Positions 1 to 5,919 are shown, numbered from the stretch's first letter. The stretch: 8,625 bases of DNA from CAKZKT01 sp034434235 (GCA_034434235.1 DAOTZV010000010.1:1-8625); one strand, 5' to 3'. Notes: generated by a model from the sequence alone, not told the origin. Program-made: numbers and translations.

Positions 1-841
1 AGGTGCCCCCCACTCCCCCCAACTTTGGGGGGCCGGGGGGGCAATGGCCGGAGGGGCGATGGCCGGCTGGTCGGCCGACGTGGTCCTGGAACGCTCGGTG
101 AGCGCGGCGCGCGGCATCTACGCGCTGCGCATCCTCGAGGCGCACGGCTACCGCACGGTCAACCGCTACGCGACCGCCGCCACCTGCTGGGACAAGCTGC
201 TGACGACGGCCGCGCTGGCCGAAGCGGGCATCCCCCAGCCGCGCGTGAAGGTCGCCTTCACCCCCGAATCCGCGCTGAGAGCCATCGAGGAGTTCGGCTA
301 TCCGGTCGTGCTCAAGCCGGTGGTCGGCTCGTGGGGCCGGCTGCTCTCCAAGATCAACGACCGCGACGCGGCCGAGACCGTGCTCGAACACAAGGACGTC
401 CTCGGCTCCTATCAGCACAGCATCTACTACATCCAGGAGTACATCGCCAAGCCCGGCCGCGATATCCGCGCCTTCGTCGTCGGCGACGAGACGATCTGCG
501 CGATCTACCGCAGCTCGTCCCACTGGATCACCAACACCGCGCGCGGGGGCCAGGCGAGCAACTGTCCGGTGACCCCGGAGCTGAACGCGCTCTGTGTGCG
601 CGCGGCGCGAGCGGTGGGCGGCGGTGTGCTGGCGATTGACGTGCTCGAAGACCCCGACCGCGGCTTCCTGGTCAACGAGGTGAACCACACCATGGAGTTC
701 CGCAACAGCATCCACACGACCGGCGTGGACATCCCCGGCCGCGTGGTCCAGTACGTGTTGGCGGTCGGCCGCAGCGGCGGCGACGCCGAGTATCCGGCGG
801 GCGTCGTCCACCGTAGCGCCGTCGCAGGAGCCGTCCGATGA
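1..841 (+). CDS. lysX: LysX, alpha-aminoadipate--LysW ligase, 5'-partial
   Basis: ATP-grasp ligase of the RimK/LysX type. It joins the alpha-amino group of alpha-aminoadipate to the C-terminal glutamate of the carrier protein LysW, using ATP. The frame (first full codon at base 2) is open to the window edge, so roughly the first 45-50 residues are missing; the ATG at 44 is internal. Visible motifs: LERSVSAARG (Thermus LysX has LERCVSQSRG), GYPVVLKPVVGSWGRLL near 296-340, HWITNTARGGQASNCP around 521-568, and NEVNHTMEF at 674, which supplies the Mg-binding Glu and Asn of ATP-grasp enzymes. NTARGGQA is as in Thermus LysX. Bases 5-43 are an in-frame repeat that lengthens the loop before LERS. The stop TGA overlaps the lysY ATG (ATGA), so the two genes are probably translationally coupled. 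LysW is normally encoded close to lysX and may lie just upstream. The paralogue ArgX (glutamate ligase) is the main alternative; the homocitrate genes downstream favour LysX. Confidence 0.93.
   Translation, partial: GAPHSPQLWGAGGAMAGGAMAGWSADVVLERSVSAARGIYALRILEAHGYRTVNRYATAATCWDKLLTTAALAEAGIPQPRVKVAFTPESALRAIEEFGYPVVLKPVVGSWGRLLSKINDRDAAETVLEHKDVLGSYQHSIYYIQEYIAKPGRDIRAFVVGDETICAIYRSSSHWITNTARGGQASNCPVTPELNALCVRAARAVGGGVLAIDVLEDPDRGFLVNEVNHTMEFRNSIHTTGVDIPGRVVQYVLAVGRSGGDAEYPAGVVHRSAVAGAVR
5..43 (+). repeat. C6/G6 palindromic element inside lysX
   Basis: This 39-base, 13-codon copy has a C-run, AACTTT, a G-run, CC and a second G-run. It is read as APHSPQLWGAGGA. It uses the same reading phase and nearly the same peptide as the four copies in the homoaconitase gene (APLTPQSWGAGG). 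It is followed by a 15-base near-duplication in which ATGGCCGG occurs at 44 and again at 59. It lies where Thermus LysX has a short loop before the strand leading to LERCVS. Confidence 0.85.
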
Positions 842-1905
842 GCGAGCGCGTGCGCGTTTCCATCGTGGGCGGTTCCGGCTATGGCGGCGGCGAGCTGTTG
901 CGCCTGTTGCTCGGCCATCCCCGGGTCGAGATCGCCCAGGTCACCTCCGAAAGCCATACCGGCGAGTTCGCCCATAGCCTCCATCCCAACCTCCGGCCGA
1001 CGGGCCAACGTCTTTCTTCCGGTTTTCAACCGATCCGCTTCACCTCCATCTCCGAGCTTCGGCCTTGCGACGTGCTCTTCCTGGCGTTGCCGCACGGCGA
1101 GGCGCAACGCCGCATCGAGCAACTGGCGGGCCTGGCCGGCCGCATCGTAGACCTCTCGGCCGACTTCCGCGTGGCCGACCCGGCCCTCTATCAGCGTTAC
1201 TACGGCGGGCCGCACGCCGCGCCGGATTGGCTGGCGCGCTTCGCCTATGGCCTGCCCGAGGTCAACCGCGCGGCCATCCGCAACGCGCAGTACGTCTCGG
1301 GCGTCGGCTGCAACGCGACGGCTGCCATCCTGGCGCTGTGGCCCCTCGTGCGCGGCGGCCTGCTCCTGCCCGATCAGCGCATCGTGGTGGATGTGAAGGC
1401 CGGCTCGTCGGAGGGGGGCGCCACGGCCAGCGCGGCGTCGCATCACCCGGAGCGCCGCGACGCGGTGCGCTCCTTCGCGCCGGTCGGCCATCGCCACGAG
1501 GCGGAGGTGAAACAGGTATTAGGTATTAGGGATTTGTATCTGTCGGTGACTTCGGTCGAGCTGGTGCGCGGGGTCCTGGCGACCGCGCACGCGTGGGTGG
1601 CGCCCGGCCTGAGCGACAAGGACCTCTGGCGCGCGTACCGGGCGGCCTACGGCCAGGAGCCGTTCGTGCGCATCGTCCACGAGCGGAGCGGCATCTATCG
1701 CCACCCCGAGCCGAAGCTCCTGGCGGGCACCAACCTGGCCGATGTCGGCTGGGAGCTGGAGCCGCAGACCGGTCGGCTGGTGGCGCTGGCGGCCATTGAC
1801 AACCTGGGCAAGGGCGCGGCCGGCACGGCCGTCCAGTGCATGAACCTGATGCTCGGCTGGGACGAGACGCTCGGGCTGGAGTTCGTGGGGTTGCATCCGG
1901 TGTAG
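838..1905 (+). CDS. lysY: LysY, LysW-aminoadipate 6-phosphate reductase
   Basis: NADPH-dependent reductase of the ArgC/LysY family. It reduces LysW-gamma-alpha-aminoadipyl 6-phosphate to the semialdehyde, the step after LysZ. The protein is 355 residues, close to the usual length of about 345. The N-terminal nucleotide-binding loop GGSGYGGGE is at residues 11-19. The catalytic cysteine is Cys158 in GVGCNATA, and HRHEAEV with His218 matches the family's active-site histidine segment. The start is fixed by AGGAG at 826-830, seven bases before the ATG, and the ATG overlaps the lysX stop. An AT-rich stretch at 1516-1536 is built of three 7-base units and encodes VLGIRDL; its codons (GTA, TTA, ATT, AGG) are unlike the GC-ending codons around it. 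An acetylglutamyl-phosphate reductase (ArgC) would look similar. Context favours LysY, although some organisms use one enzyme for both lysine and arginine. Confidence 0.93.
   Translation: MSERVRVSIVGGSGYGGGELLRLLLGHPRVEIAQVTSESHTGEFAHSLHPNLRPTGQRLSSGFQPIRFTSISELRPCDVLFLALPHGEAQRRIEQLAGLAGRIVDLSADFRVADPALYQRYYGGPHAAPDWLARFAYGLPEVNRAAIRNAQYVSGVGCNATAAILALWPLVRGGLLLPDQRIVVDVKAGSSEGGATASAASHHPERRDAVRSFAPVGHRHEAEVKQVLGIRDLYLSVTSVELVRGVLATAHAWVAPGLSDKDLWRAYRAAYGQEPFVRIVHERSGIYRHPEPKLLAGTNLADVGWELEPQTGRLVALAAIDNLGKGAAGTAVQCMNLMLGWDETLGLEFVGLHPV
1516..1536 (+). repeat. Three 7-base units inside lysY
   Basis: GTATTAG, GTATTAG and GGATTTG follow each other and replace normal GC-rich codons. The units resemble the GGGATTA/GGGATTG units just after the gene. 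Three units make 21 bases, or seven codons, so the frame is kept. The local protein length is close to that of other ArgC/LysY proteins, so this may be a replacement or chance rather than an added insertion. Confidence 0.5.
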
Positions 1906-1961
1906 GGATTAGGGATTGGGGATTAGGGATTGGAGATTGACCAATCCCCAATCCCTAATCC
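1905..1961 (+). repeat. 7-base repeat array folded as a 19-bp inverted repeat, between lysY and lysZ
   Basis: The array starts on the last base of the lysY stop codon: GGGATTA, GGGATTG, GGGATTA, GGGATTG, GAGATTG (1905-1939). The complementary version follows at 1943-1961. Bases 1906-1924 and 1943-1961 are perfect inverted repeats of 19 bp with an 18-base spacer. The left half also has four runs of three or more Gs with 3-4 base spacers (1905-1928), which fits a G-quadruplex pattern. There is no T-run after it, so it is not a classical terminator. Confidence 0.85.
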
Positions 1962-1969
1962 CCCTCATC

Positions 1970-1975
1970 AAGGAG
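1970..1975 (+). promoter_or_regulatory. Ribosome binding site that fixes the lysZ start
   Basis: AAGGAG lies six bases before the ATG at 1982. It decides against the in-frame ATG at 1916, which would lie in the repeat array and give a repeat-encoded N-terminus. Confidence 0.85.
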
Positions 1976-1981
1976 TCGAAC

Positions 1982-2869
1982 ATGGAGCCAGTTGTCATCA
2001 AACTCGGCGGCGCGGCGGGGGTGGATGCCGGCGCGGTGTTGGCGGATGTGGCGGCGCTGGCGGCCACGGGCCGGCCGGTGGTGCTGGTGCACGGCACGTC
2101 GGCCGCGGCCGATGCGCTGGCGCAGCGCGCGGGCGTGCCGGTGCGCCACATCACGTCCCCCTCGGGCCACGTGAGCCGCTATACCGATCCCGAAATGTTG
2201 GAACTGTACGTGGCGGCCGCGGCCGGCCAGGTGAACAAGACGCTGGTCGCCGGCCTGCAGGCGCTGGGCTGCAACGCGGTGGGCCTGTCGGGCGTGGACG
2301 GCCGGCTGTTGACGGCCCGGCGCAAGGACGCGGTGCGCGCGGTCGAGAACGGCCGGCAGCGCATCATCCGCGACGACTTCACCGGCCAGCTCGAGGCGGC
2401 CAACGGCGAGCTGCTCAAGCTGCTCCTGGCGGCCGGCTACATGCCCGTCATCGCGCCGCTGGCGCTGGGCCGCGCGGGCGAGCGGCTGAACGTGGACGGC
2501 GACCGGGCCGCGGCGCTCATCGCGGCCGCGCTGGGCGCGTCGGCGCTGGTGCTGCTGAGCAACGTGCCGGGCCTGCTCGCCAACTTCCCCGACGAGAGCA
2601 GCCTGATCCGCCATCTGGCGCCGGAGCAGCTCGGCCGGGCCGAGGAGCTGGCGCAGGGCCGCATGAAGAAGAAGATCCTGGCCGCGCGCGAAGCGCTGGA
2701 GCACGGAGTGGCCGCGGTCATCATCGCCGACTCGCGGCGTCCCGGCCCCGTCCGCGCCGCCCTGGCCGGAGAGGGGACGGTGATCGGGGATGGGGGATTG
2801 GAAATTGGTAGATTGGGGAGTGGTAGATTGGGGAGTGGTGGATCATCGGAAGCTGATGGACTCACCTAA
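1982..2869 (+). CDS. lysZ: LysZ, LysW-aminoadipate 6-kinase
   Basis: Amino-acid-kinase family enzyme that phosphorylates the side-chain carboxylate of LysW-bound alpha-aminoadipate with ATP, feeding LysY. The predicted protein is 295 residues against about 269 in Thermus. The ATP-binding start VVIKLGG has Lys7. HGTSA follows, then the SRYTD motif (residues 65-69), found in LysZ/ArgZ, where acetylglutamate kinases differ. NVDGD starts at Asn170, and SNVPGLL and GRMKKKI come later; all are family hallmarks. The conserved part ends at about GEGTVI. The last 25 or so residues, from GDGGLEIGRLGSG onward, come from a 7/8-base repeat array and end in TAA. This tail is probably a read-through extension rather than a functional domain. 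The gap from lysY is 76 bases and is mostly repeat. Confidence 0.93.
   Translation: MEPVVIKLGGAAGVDAGAVLADVAALAATGRPVVLVHGTSAAADALAQRAGVPVRHITSPSGHVSRYTDPEMLELYVAAAAGQVNKTLVAGLQALGCNAVGLSGVDGRLLTARRKDAVRAVENGRQRIIRDDFTGQLEAANGELLKLLLAAGYMPVIAPLALGRAGERLNVDGDRAAALIAAALGASALVLLSNVPGLLANFPDESSLIRHLAPEQLGRAEELAQGRMKKKILAAREALEHGVAAVIIADSRRPGPVRAALAGEGTVIGDGGLEIGRLGSGRLGSGGSSEADGLT
2786..2840 (+). repeat. Repeat array forming the lysZ C-terminal tail
   Basis: G-rich units such as GGGGATT, GGAAATT and GGTAGATT run into the 15-base sequence AGATTGGGGAGTGGT, which is present twice in tandem at 2810-2824 and 2825-2839. The array is translated as a Gly/Ser/Leu-rich tail (RLGSG twice). Its GATTGGTAGATTGG flavour matches the complement of the octamer array at the lysJ start. 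Confidence 0.75.
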
Positions 2870-2884
2870 AAATGAGATGCCGGC

Positions 2885-2963
2885 ACGTGCCAGGCACTCT
2901 GCAAGATGCCTGGCACGTAAAGTGGCCGCCACGTGCCAGGCACTTTGCAAGATGCCTGGCACG
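2885..2963 (+). repeat. Two tandem hairpin repeats between lysZ and lysJ
   Basis: Copy A: a 12-bp perfect stem, 2885-2896 with 2907-2918, and a 10-base loop. Copy B: an 11-bp stem, 2932-2942 with 2953-2963, and loop CTTTGCAAGA. The arms are GTGCCAGGCA and TGCCTGGCAC. The two copies start 46 bases apart and differ in the loop by one base (CTCT or CTTT). In copy B, CTT and AAG can extend the stem past a bulged A. There is no T-run, so terminator function is doubtful. They look like members of a dispersed palindromic repeat family. Confidence 0.8.
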
Positions 2964-2980
2964 CAAAACAACAGTCATAT

Positions 2981-3101
2981 GCAGGACTTACGCACTTCTC
3001 GCTCGCAGGGGGTCTGCGACCCCCGTCTGGCCGCCAGAAACGAGGTATTCCGACGACGCCGGTCGCAGACCGGCTGGAAGCCTCTACTGCGTAGGTTCTA
3101 T
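2981..3101 (+). mobile_element. Candidate MITE-like element, about 121 bp
   Basis: GCAGGACTTACGCA (2981-2994) and TGCGTAGGTTCTAT (3088-3101) are imperfect inverted ends, agreeing at 10 of 14 positions. Inside is a perfect 11-bp inverted pair, GGTCTGCGACC (3011-3021) and GGTCGCAGACC (3061-3071). There is no coding capacity. Similar GACTTACGCA ends are, from memory, seen on insertion sequences, but I cannot assign a family. No clear target duplication was found. Confidence 0.4.
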
Positions 3102-3116
3102 CGTATAGGAGCAGAT

Positions 3117-3121
3117 AGGAG
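3117..3121 (+). promoter_or_regulatory. Ribosome binding site favouring the upstream lysJ start
   Basis: AGGAG lies ten bases before the ATG at 3132. The ATG at 3210, where homology to LysJ starts, is preceded only by the octamer array and has no Shine-Dalgarno sequence. Translation therefore probably starts at 3132, and the repeat is translated. Confidence 0.6.
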
Positions 3122-3131
3122 CAAACTCCCA

Positions 3132-4583
3132 ATGGCCCTACCAACCTACCAACCGACCAATCTACCAATCTACCAACCGACCAATCTACCAACCGACCAA
3201 CCCACCCTCATGGCCCTCGAAGCGCGCTACACCTCCGGCGTCTATCCCAAGCGGCCGCTCGTCATCGTGCGGGGGGCGGGCGCGCGCGTGTGGGACGCAG
3301 AGGGCCGGGAGTACATTGATTGCGTCGCCGGCCAGGGCGCGGCCAACCTGGGCCACGCGCATCCGGCCATCGTGGAAGCCATCAGCCGCCAGGCCGCCGC
3401 GCTGATCTCCTGTCCGGAGATCTTCTACAACGACCAGCGCGCCCGGCTGCTGGAGCGGCTGGCGGCCGTCGCGCCGACCGGCCCGGAGACGCGCGTCTTC
3501 CTGTGCAATTCGGGCGCGGAGGCGAACGAGGCCGCGTTCAAGTTCGCCCGGCTGAGCACCGGCCGCATCGGCATCGTGGCCGCGATGCGCAGTTTCCACG
3601 GCCGCACCTTCGGCGCGCTCTCGGCCACGTGGAACAAGGAGTATCGCCAGCCGTTCGAGCCGCTGGTGCCCGGCTTCAGCCATGTGCCCTACAACGACAT
3701 CCCGGCGCTGGAGGCCGCCGTGGGCGACGACACCGCCGCGGTGATCCTGGAGGTCGTCCAGGGCGAGGGCGGGGTGCACCCCGGCACGGCCGCCTACCTG
3801 CAGCGGGCGCAGGAGCTGTGCCGGGAGCGCGGCGCGCTGCTGATCCTCGACGAAGTGCAGACCGGCTATGGCCGCACGGGCAAGCTCTTCGCCTGCCAGC
3901 ATCACGGCCTGGCGCCCGACCTGATGACCATCGCCAAGTCCATGGCCGGCGGCCTGCCGATGGCCGCGTGTCTGATCGGCCCGCGCGTGCAGAACATCCG
4001 GCCGTTGACGCACGGCAGCACCTTCGGCGGCAACCCGTTGGCGTGCGCGGCCGCGCTGGCGGTGCTGGAGGTGATGACCGCGGCCATCGGCCCTCTCGAG
4101 GAGCAAGCCCTCATCCCCGCTCCCTCTCCCTGCGGGAGAGGGAGCGGGGAGTCAGATGTCACCTCTCCCCCGGCCCCTCCCCTACAAGGGGAGGGGTGGG
4201 AATCTCCCCCTTCCCTCGCAGGGAAGGGGGCCGGGGGGTTAGGTTTCCTCGCAGGAGAAGGGGCCGGGGGGTCAGGCGAAACCCTCCCCGACCGCGCGGC
4301 GCGGCTCGGCGAACACCTGCTGGGCCGGCTGCGCCGCATCGAATCGCCGCTCATCCGCGAGGTGCGCGGCCTGGGGCTGCTGGTCGGCGTAGACCTGCGG
4401 GTCAAAGTGACCCCGATCCTGCAGAAGCTCCAGGCCCTCGGCGTCCTCGCCCTGCCGGCCGGCGCCACCGTCCTCCGCCTCCTCCCGCCGCTGGTCATCG
4501 CCGAAGAGGATCTGGAACGGGTGGCGGACGCGATTGAGCAGGTGTTGCTGGAGGCTGGAAGCTCGAAGCTGGAAGCTGGCTGA
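3132..4583 (+). CDS. lysJ: LysJ, LysW-aminoadipate semialdehyde aminotransferase
   Basis: PLP-dependent class III aminotransferase (ArgD/LysJ family). It moves an amino group, normally from glutamate, to LysW-aminoadipate semialdehyde to give LysW-lysine. Homology starts at the ATG at 3210 (MALEARYTSGVYPKRPLVIVRG). Later motifs are CNSGAEANEAAFKFAR, SFHGRTFGALSAT, LEVVQGEGG, LILDEVQTGYGRTGK, IAKSMAGGLP with the PLP lysine encoded at 3936, and GSTFGGNPLAC. The conserved C-terminal part is IREVRGLGLLVGVDL through LRLLPPLVI. From 3132 the protein is 483 residues and from 3210 it is 457; about 395 is usual. The excess is explained by 26 repeat-encoded N-terminal residues, a 57-residue insertion (4107-4277), and a roughly 10-residue tail from a GGAAGCT array. 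Catalytic residues appear intact, so the enzyme is probably active. Start 3132 is preferred for its Shine-Dalgarno sequence. Confidence 0.92.
   Translation: MALPTYQPTNLPIYQPTNLPTDQPTLMALEARYTSGVYPKRPLVIVRGAGARVWDAEGREYIDCVAGQGAANLGHAHPAIVEAISRQAAALISCPEIFYNDQRARLLERLAAVAPTGPETRVFLCNSGAEANEAAFKFARLSTGRIGIVAAMRSFHGRTFGALSATWNKEYRQPFEPLVPGFSHVPYNDIPALEAAVGDDTAAVILEVVQGEGGVHPGTAAYLQRAQELCRERGALLILDEVQTGYGRTGKLFACQHHGLAPDLMTIAKSMAGGLPMAACLIGPRVQNIRPLTHGSTFGGNPLACAAALAVLEVMTAAIGPLEEQALIPAPSPCGRGSGESDVTSPPAPPLQGEGWESPPSLAGKGAGGLGFLAGEGAGGSGETLPDRAARLGEHLLGRLRRIESPLIREVRGLGLLVGVDLRVKVTPILQKLQALGVLALPAGATVLRLLPPLVIAEEDLERVADAIEQVLLEAGSSKLEAG
3138..3201 (+). repeat. Eight-unit octamer array at the lysJ start
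   Basis: Eight perfect-period units of the form YNACCAAY (CTACCAAC, CGACCAAT, CTACCAAT and similar) run without a break. The array is flanked by ATGGCCCT at 3132-3139 and at 3210-3217, an 8-base direct repeat. The distance between the two ATGs is 78 bases, or 26 codons, so the frame is kept. The translated leader is rich in Thr, Pro, Gln and Asn (PTYQPTNLPIYQPTN). Confidence 0.9.
4107..4277 (+). repeat. 171-base palindrome-rich insertion inside lysJ
   Basis: Exactly 57 codons lie between GPLEEQ and ETLPDRAARLGEH, where LysJ/ArgD proteins normally have a short surface link. It contains three hairpins: a 16-bp stem with a 3-base loop (4115-4130 with 4134-4149), a 9-bp stem (4174-4182 with 4188-4196), and an 11-bp stem (4206-4216 with 4220-4230). 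Two tandem 33-base units follow (4211-4243 and 4244-4276) and encode SLAGKGAGGLG and FLAGEGAGGSG. No stop occurs in frame. Confidence 0.85.
4550..4577 (+). repeat. GGAAGCT 7-base array at the lysJ 3' end
   Basis: GGAGGCT, GGAAGCT, CGAAGCT and GGAAGCT run to within three bases of the stop codon. They encode most of the tail EAGSSKLEAG, which has no counterpart in the family as I recall it. The same unit recurs at 7456-7488 in the homoaconitase linker. Confidence 0.8.
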
Positions 4584-4693
4584 AGCCGCCGAATGAATTC
4601 GGGGCGAAGGGGCCGCGGGCCGGCAGGTCGGCCTGCGCCGACCGGGGCGGGGGGCGCGCCCAGGCATCGAGCGAAGCCGTCACATCACATATT
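4584..4693 (+). repeat. GC-rich palindromic intergenic stretch after lysJ
   Basis: No credible gene is present. It holds the short palindrome CCGAAT-GA-ATTCGG just after the stop, and GGTCGG/CCGACC arms at 4626-4631 and 4638-4643 around a 6-base loop. Further G-rich sequence follows. It looks like remnants of dispersed palindromic repeats. No T-run or promoter is evident. Confidence 0.45.
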
Positions 4694-4728
4694 ACGTTTC
4701 ACGTTTCACGTTTGACGTTTCACGTTTC
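4694..4728 (+). repeat. ACGTTTC 7-base array before homocitrate synthase
   Basis: Five consecutive units: ACGTTTC, ACGTTTC, ACGTTTG, ACGTTTC, ACGTTTC. The array ends two bases before the GGAG ribosome binding site of the next gene. It is AT-richer than its surroundings and sits in the 5' leader of the homocitrate synthase gene. Confidence 0.9.
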
Positions 4729-4740
4729 ACGGAGCAATCC

Positions 4741-5919
4741 ATGTCTCTCGATCATTACTACATCATAGACTCCACCCTGCGCGAAGGCGAGCAGTTCGTC
4801 AACGCGCAGTTCACCACGGAACAGAAGATCCGCATCGCACGGGCGCTGGACGAGTTCGGCGTCGAGTATCTGGAGCTGACCTCGCCGATGGCGTCGCCGG
4901 GGAGCCTGGAGGATTGCAAGACCATCGCCCGGCTGGGGTTGAGGGCGCGCGTCCTCACCCACATCCGTTGCCACAAGGAGGATGCGAAGGTCGCGCTGGA
5001 TACCGGCGTGGCCGGCGTGGACGTGGTGATCGGCACGTCGTCCAAACTGCGGCAGTTCAGCCACGGCAAGAGCATTGACGAGATCATTGATCTGGCCTCC
5101 GAGGTGCTGACGTGGATCCGCAGCCAGGCGCCCGACATCGAGCTGCGCTTCAGCACCGAGGATTCGTTCCGCAGCGAAGAGGCCGAGCTGCTGCGCGTCT
5201 ACCTGGCCGTGGACAAACTGGGCGTGGTAGACCGCCTGGGCACGGCCGACACGGTGGGCATCGCCACGCCGACGCAGGTGAGCCGGATCGTGGGCACCCT
5301 GCGCCGGCTGACCCGTTGCGACATCGAGTTCCACGGCCACAACGATTCGGGGTGCGCCATCGCCAACGCGTTCGCCGCGCTCGAGGCCGGCGCCACGCAC
5401 ATTGACACCACCGTGCTGGGCATCGGCGAGCGCAACGGCATCACGCCGCTCGGCGGGCTGATCGCCCGCATGTACACCCTCGACCGCGCCGCCACCCGCG
5501 CCAAATATCGCCTGGAACGGTTGCGGCCGCTCGAGCTGATGGTCGCCGAGATCGTGGGGGTGGACATCCCGTTCAACAACTACGTCACCGGCTTCAGCGC
5601 GTTCACGCACAAGGCCGGCATCCACGCCAAGGCGATCCTGAACGCGCCGGAGACCTACGAGGCGCTCGATCCGCACGACTTCGGCCTGACGCGCTACATC
5701 TCCATCGCGCACCGGCTCACCGGCTGGAACGCGGTGAAGGCGCGCGCCGAGCAGCTCAACCTGAACCTGTCGGATGCCCAGGTGAAGGCGCTGACGCAGC
5801 ACATCAAGGCGCTGGCCGACGAGCGCGCGCTGACGCTGGACGACGTGGACCGCCTGCTGCGCAACTGGGCGAACGGCCACCAGCCGGTCGAATCGCCGCT
5901 GCCGGCAGGGGTGGGGTGA
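4741..5919 (+). CDS. hcs: Homocitrate synthase
   Basis: First enzyme of the AAA pathway: condenses 2-oxoglutarate with acetyl-CoA to homocitrate. It belongs to the DRE-TIM metallolyase (LeuA/NifV/LYS21) family. The protein is 392 residues; Thermus homocitrate synthase is 376. The active-site signature STLREGEQF is at residues 11-19, with catalytic Arg14 and metal-binding Glu15. FHGHNDSGCAIANA at 197-210 supplies metal-binding His198 and His200. GIGERNGITPLGG follows, then HKAGIHAKAI and the lid/C-terminal part ending LTQHIKALADERALTLDDVDRLLRNW, all close to Thermus. GGAG at 4731-4734 is six bases from the ATG. This is the only gene in the window with no obvious repeat-derived insertion; a 13-residue tail after NWANG is not repeat-like. 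It couples tightly to the homoaconitase gene (10-base gap). Isopropylmalate or citramalate synthase is less likely because similarity runs the whole length with the lysine enzyme. Confidence 0.95.
   Translation: MSLDHYYIIDSTLREGEQFVNAQFTTEQKIRIARALDEFGVEYLELTSPMASPGSLEDCKTIARLGLRARVLTHIRCHKEDAKVALDTGVAGVDVVIGTSSKLRQFSHGKSIDEIIDLASEVLTWIRSQAPDIELRFSTEDSFRSEEAELLRVYLAVDKLGVVDRLGTADTVGIATPTQVSRIVGTLRRLTRCDIEFHGHNDSGCAIANAFAALEAGATHIDTTVLGIGERNGITPLGGLIARMYTLDRAATRAKYRLERLRPLELMVAEIVGVDIPFNNYVTGFSAFTHKAGIHAKAILNAPETYEALDPHDFGLTRYISIAHRLTGWNAVKARAEQLNLNLSDAQVKALTQHIKALADERALTLDDVDRLLRNWANGHQPVESPLPAGVG

Noticed and set aside
505..1497. 330-codon open frame on the minus strand
   Set aside because: Antisense to lysX and lysY, with Arg/Ala/Gly-rich composition typical of a shadow frame.
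1905..1961. Telomere or linear-replicon end
   Set aside because: Units resemble telomeric repeats, but the array is short, internal to an operon and part of a set with unrelated unit sequences.
1916..1981. Upstream in-frame start for lysZ
   Set aside because: The ATG is inside the repeat array and has no suitable ribosome site, while AAGGAG is correctly placed before the ATG at 1982.
2885..2963. Rho-independent terminators between lysZ and lysJ
   Set aside because: The stems are strong, but copy A is followed by a mixed purine-rich stretch and copy B by an A-rich stretch; neither has a T-run.
2872..3108. 78-codon open frame on the plus strand between lysZ and lysJ
   Set aside because: It is made wholly of hairpin repeats and the MITE-like stretch, and no ribosome site was seen.
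2790..3131. Upstream in-frame extension of lysJ starting within lysZ
   Set aside because: The frame is open but passes through the lysZ tail, tandem hairpins and the candidate MITE, and the peptide has no family similarity.
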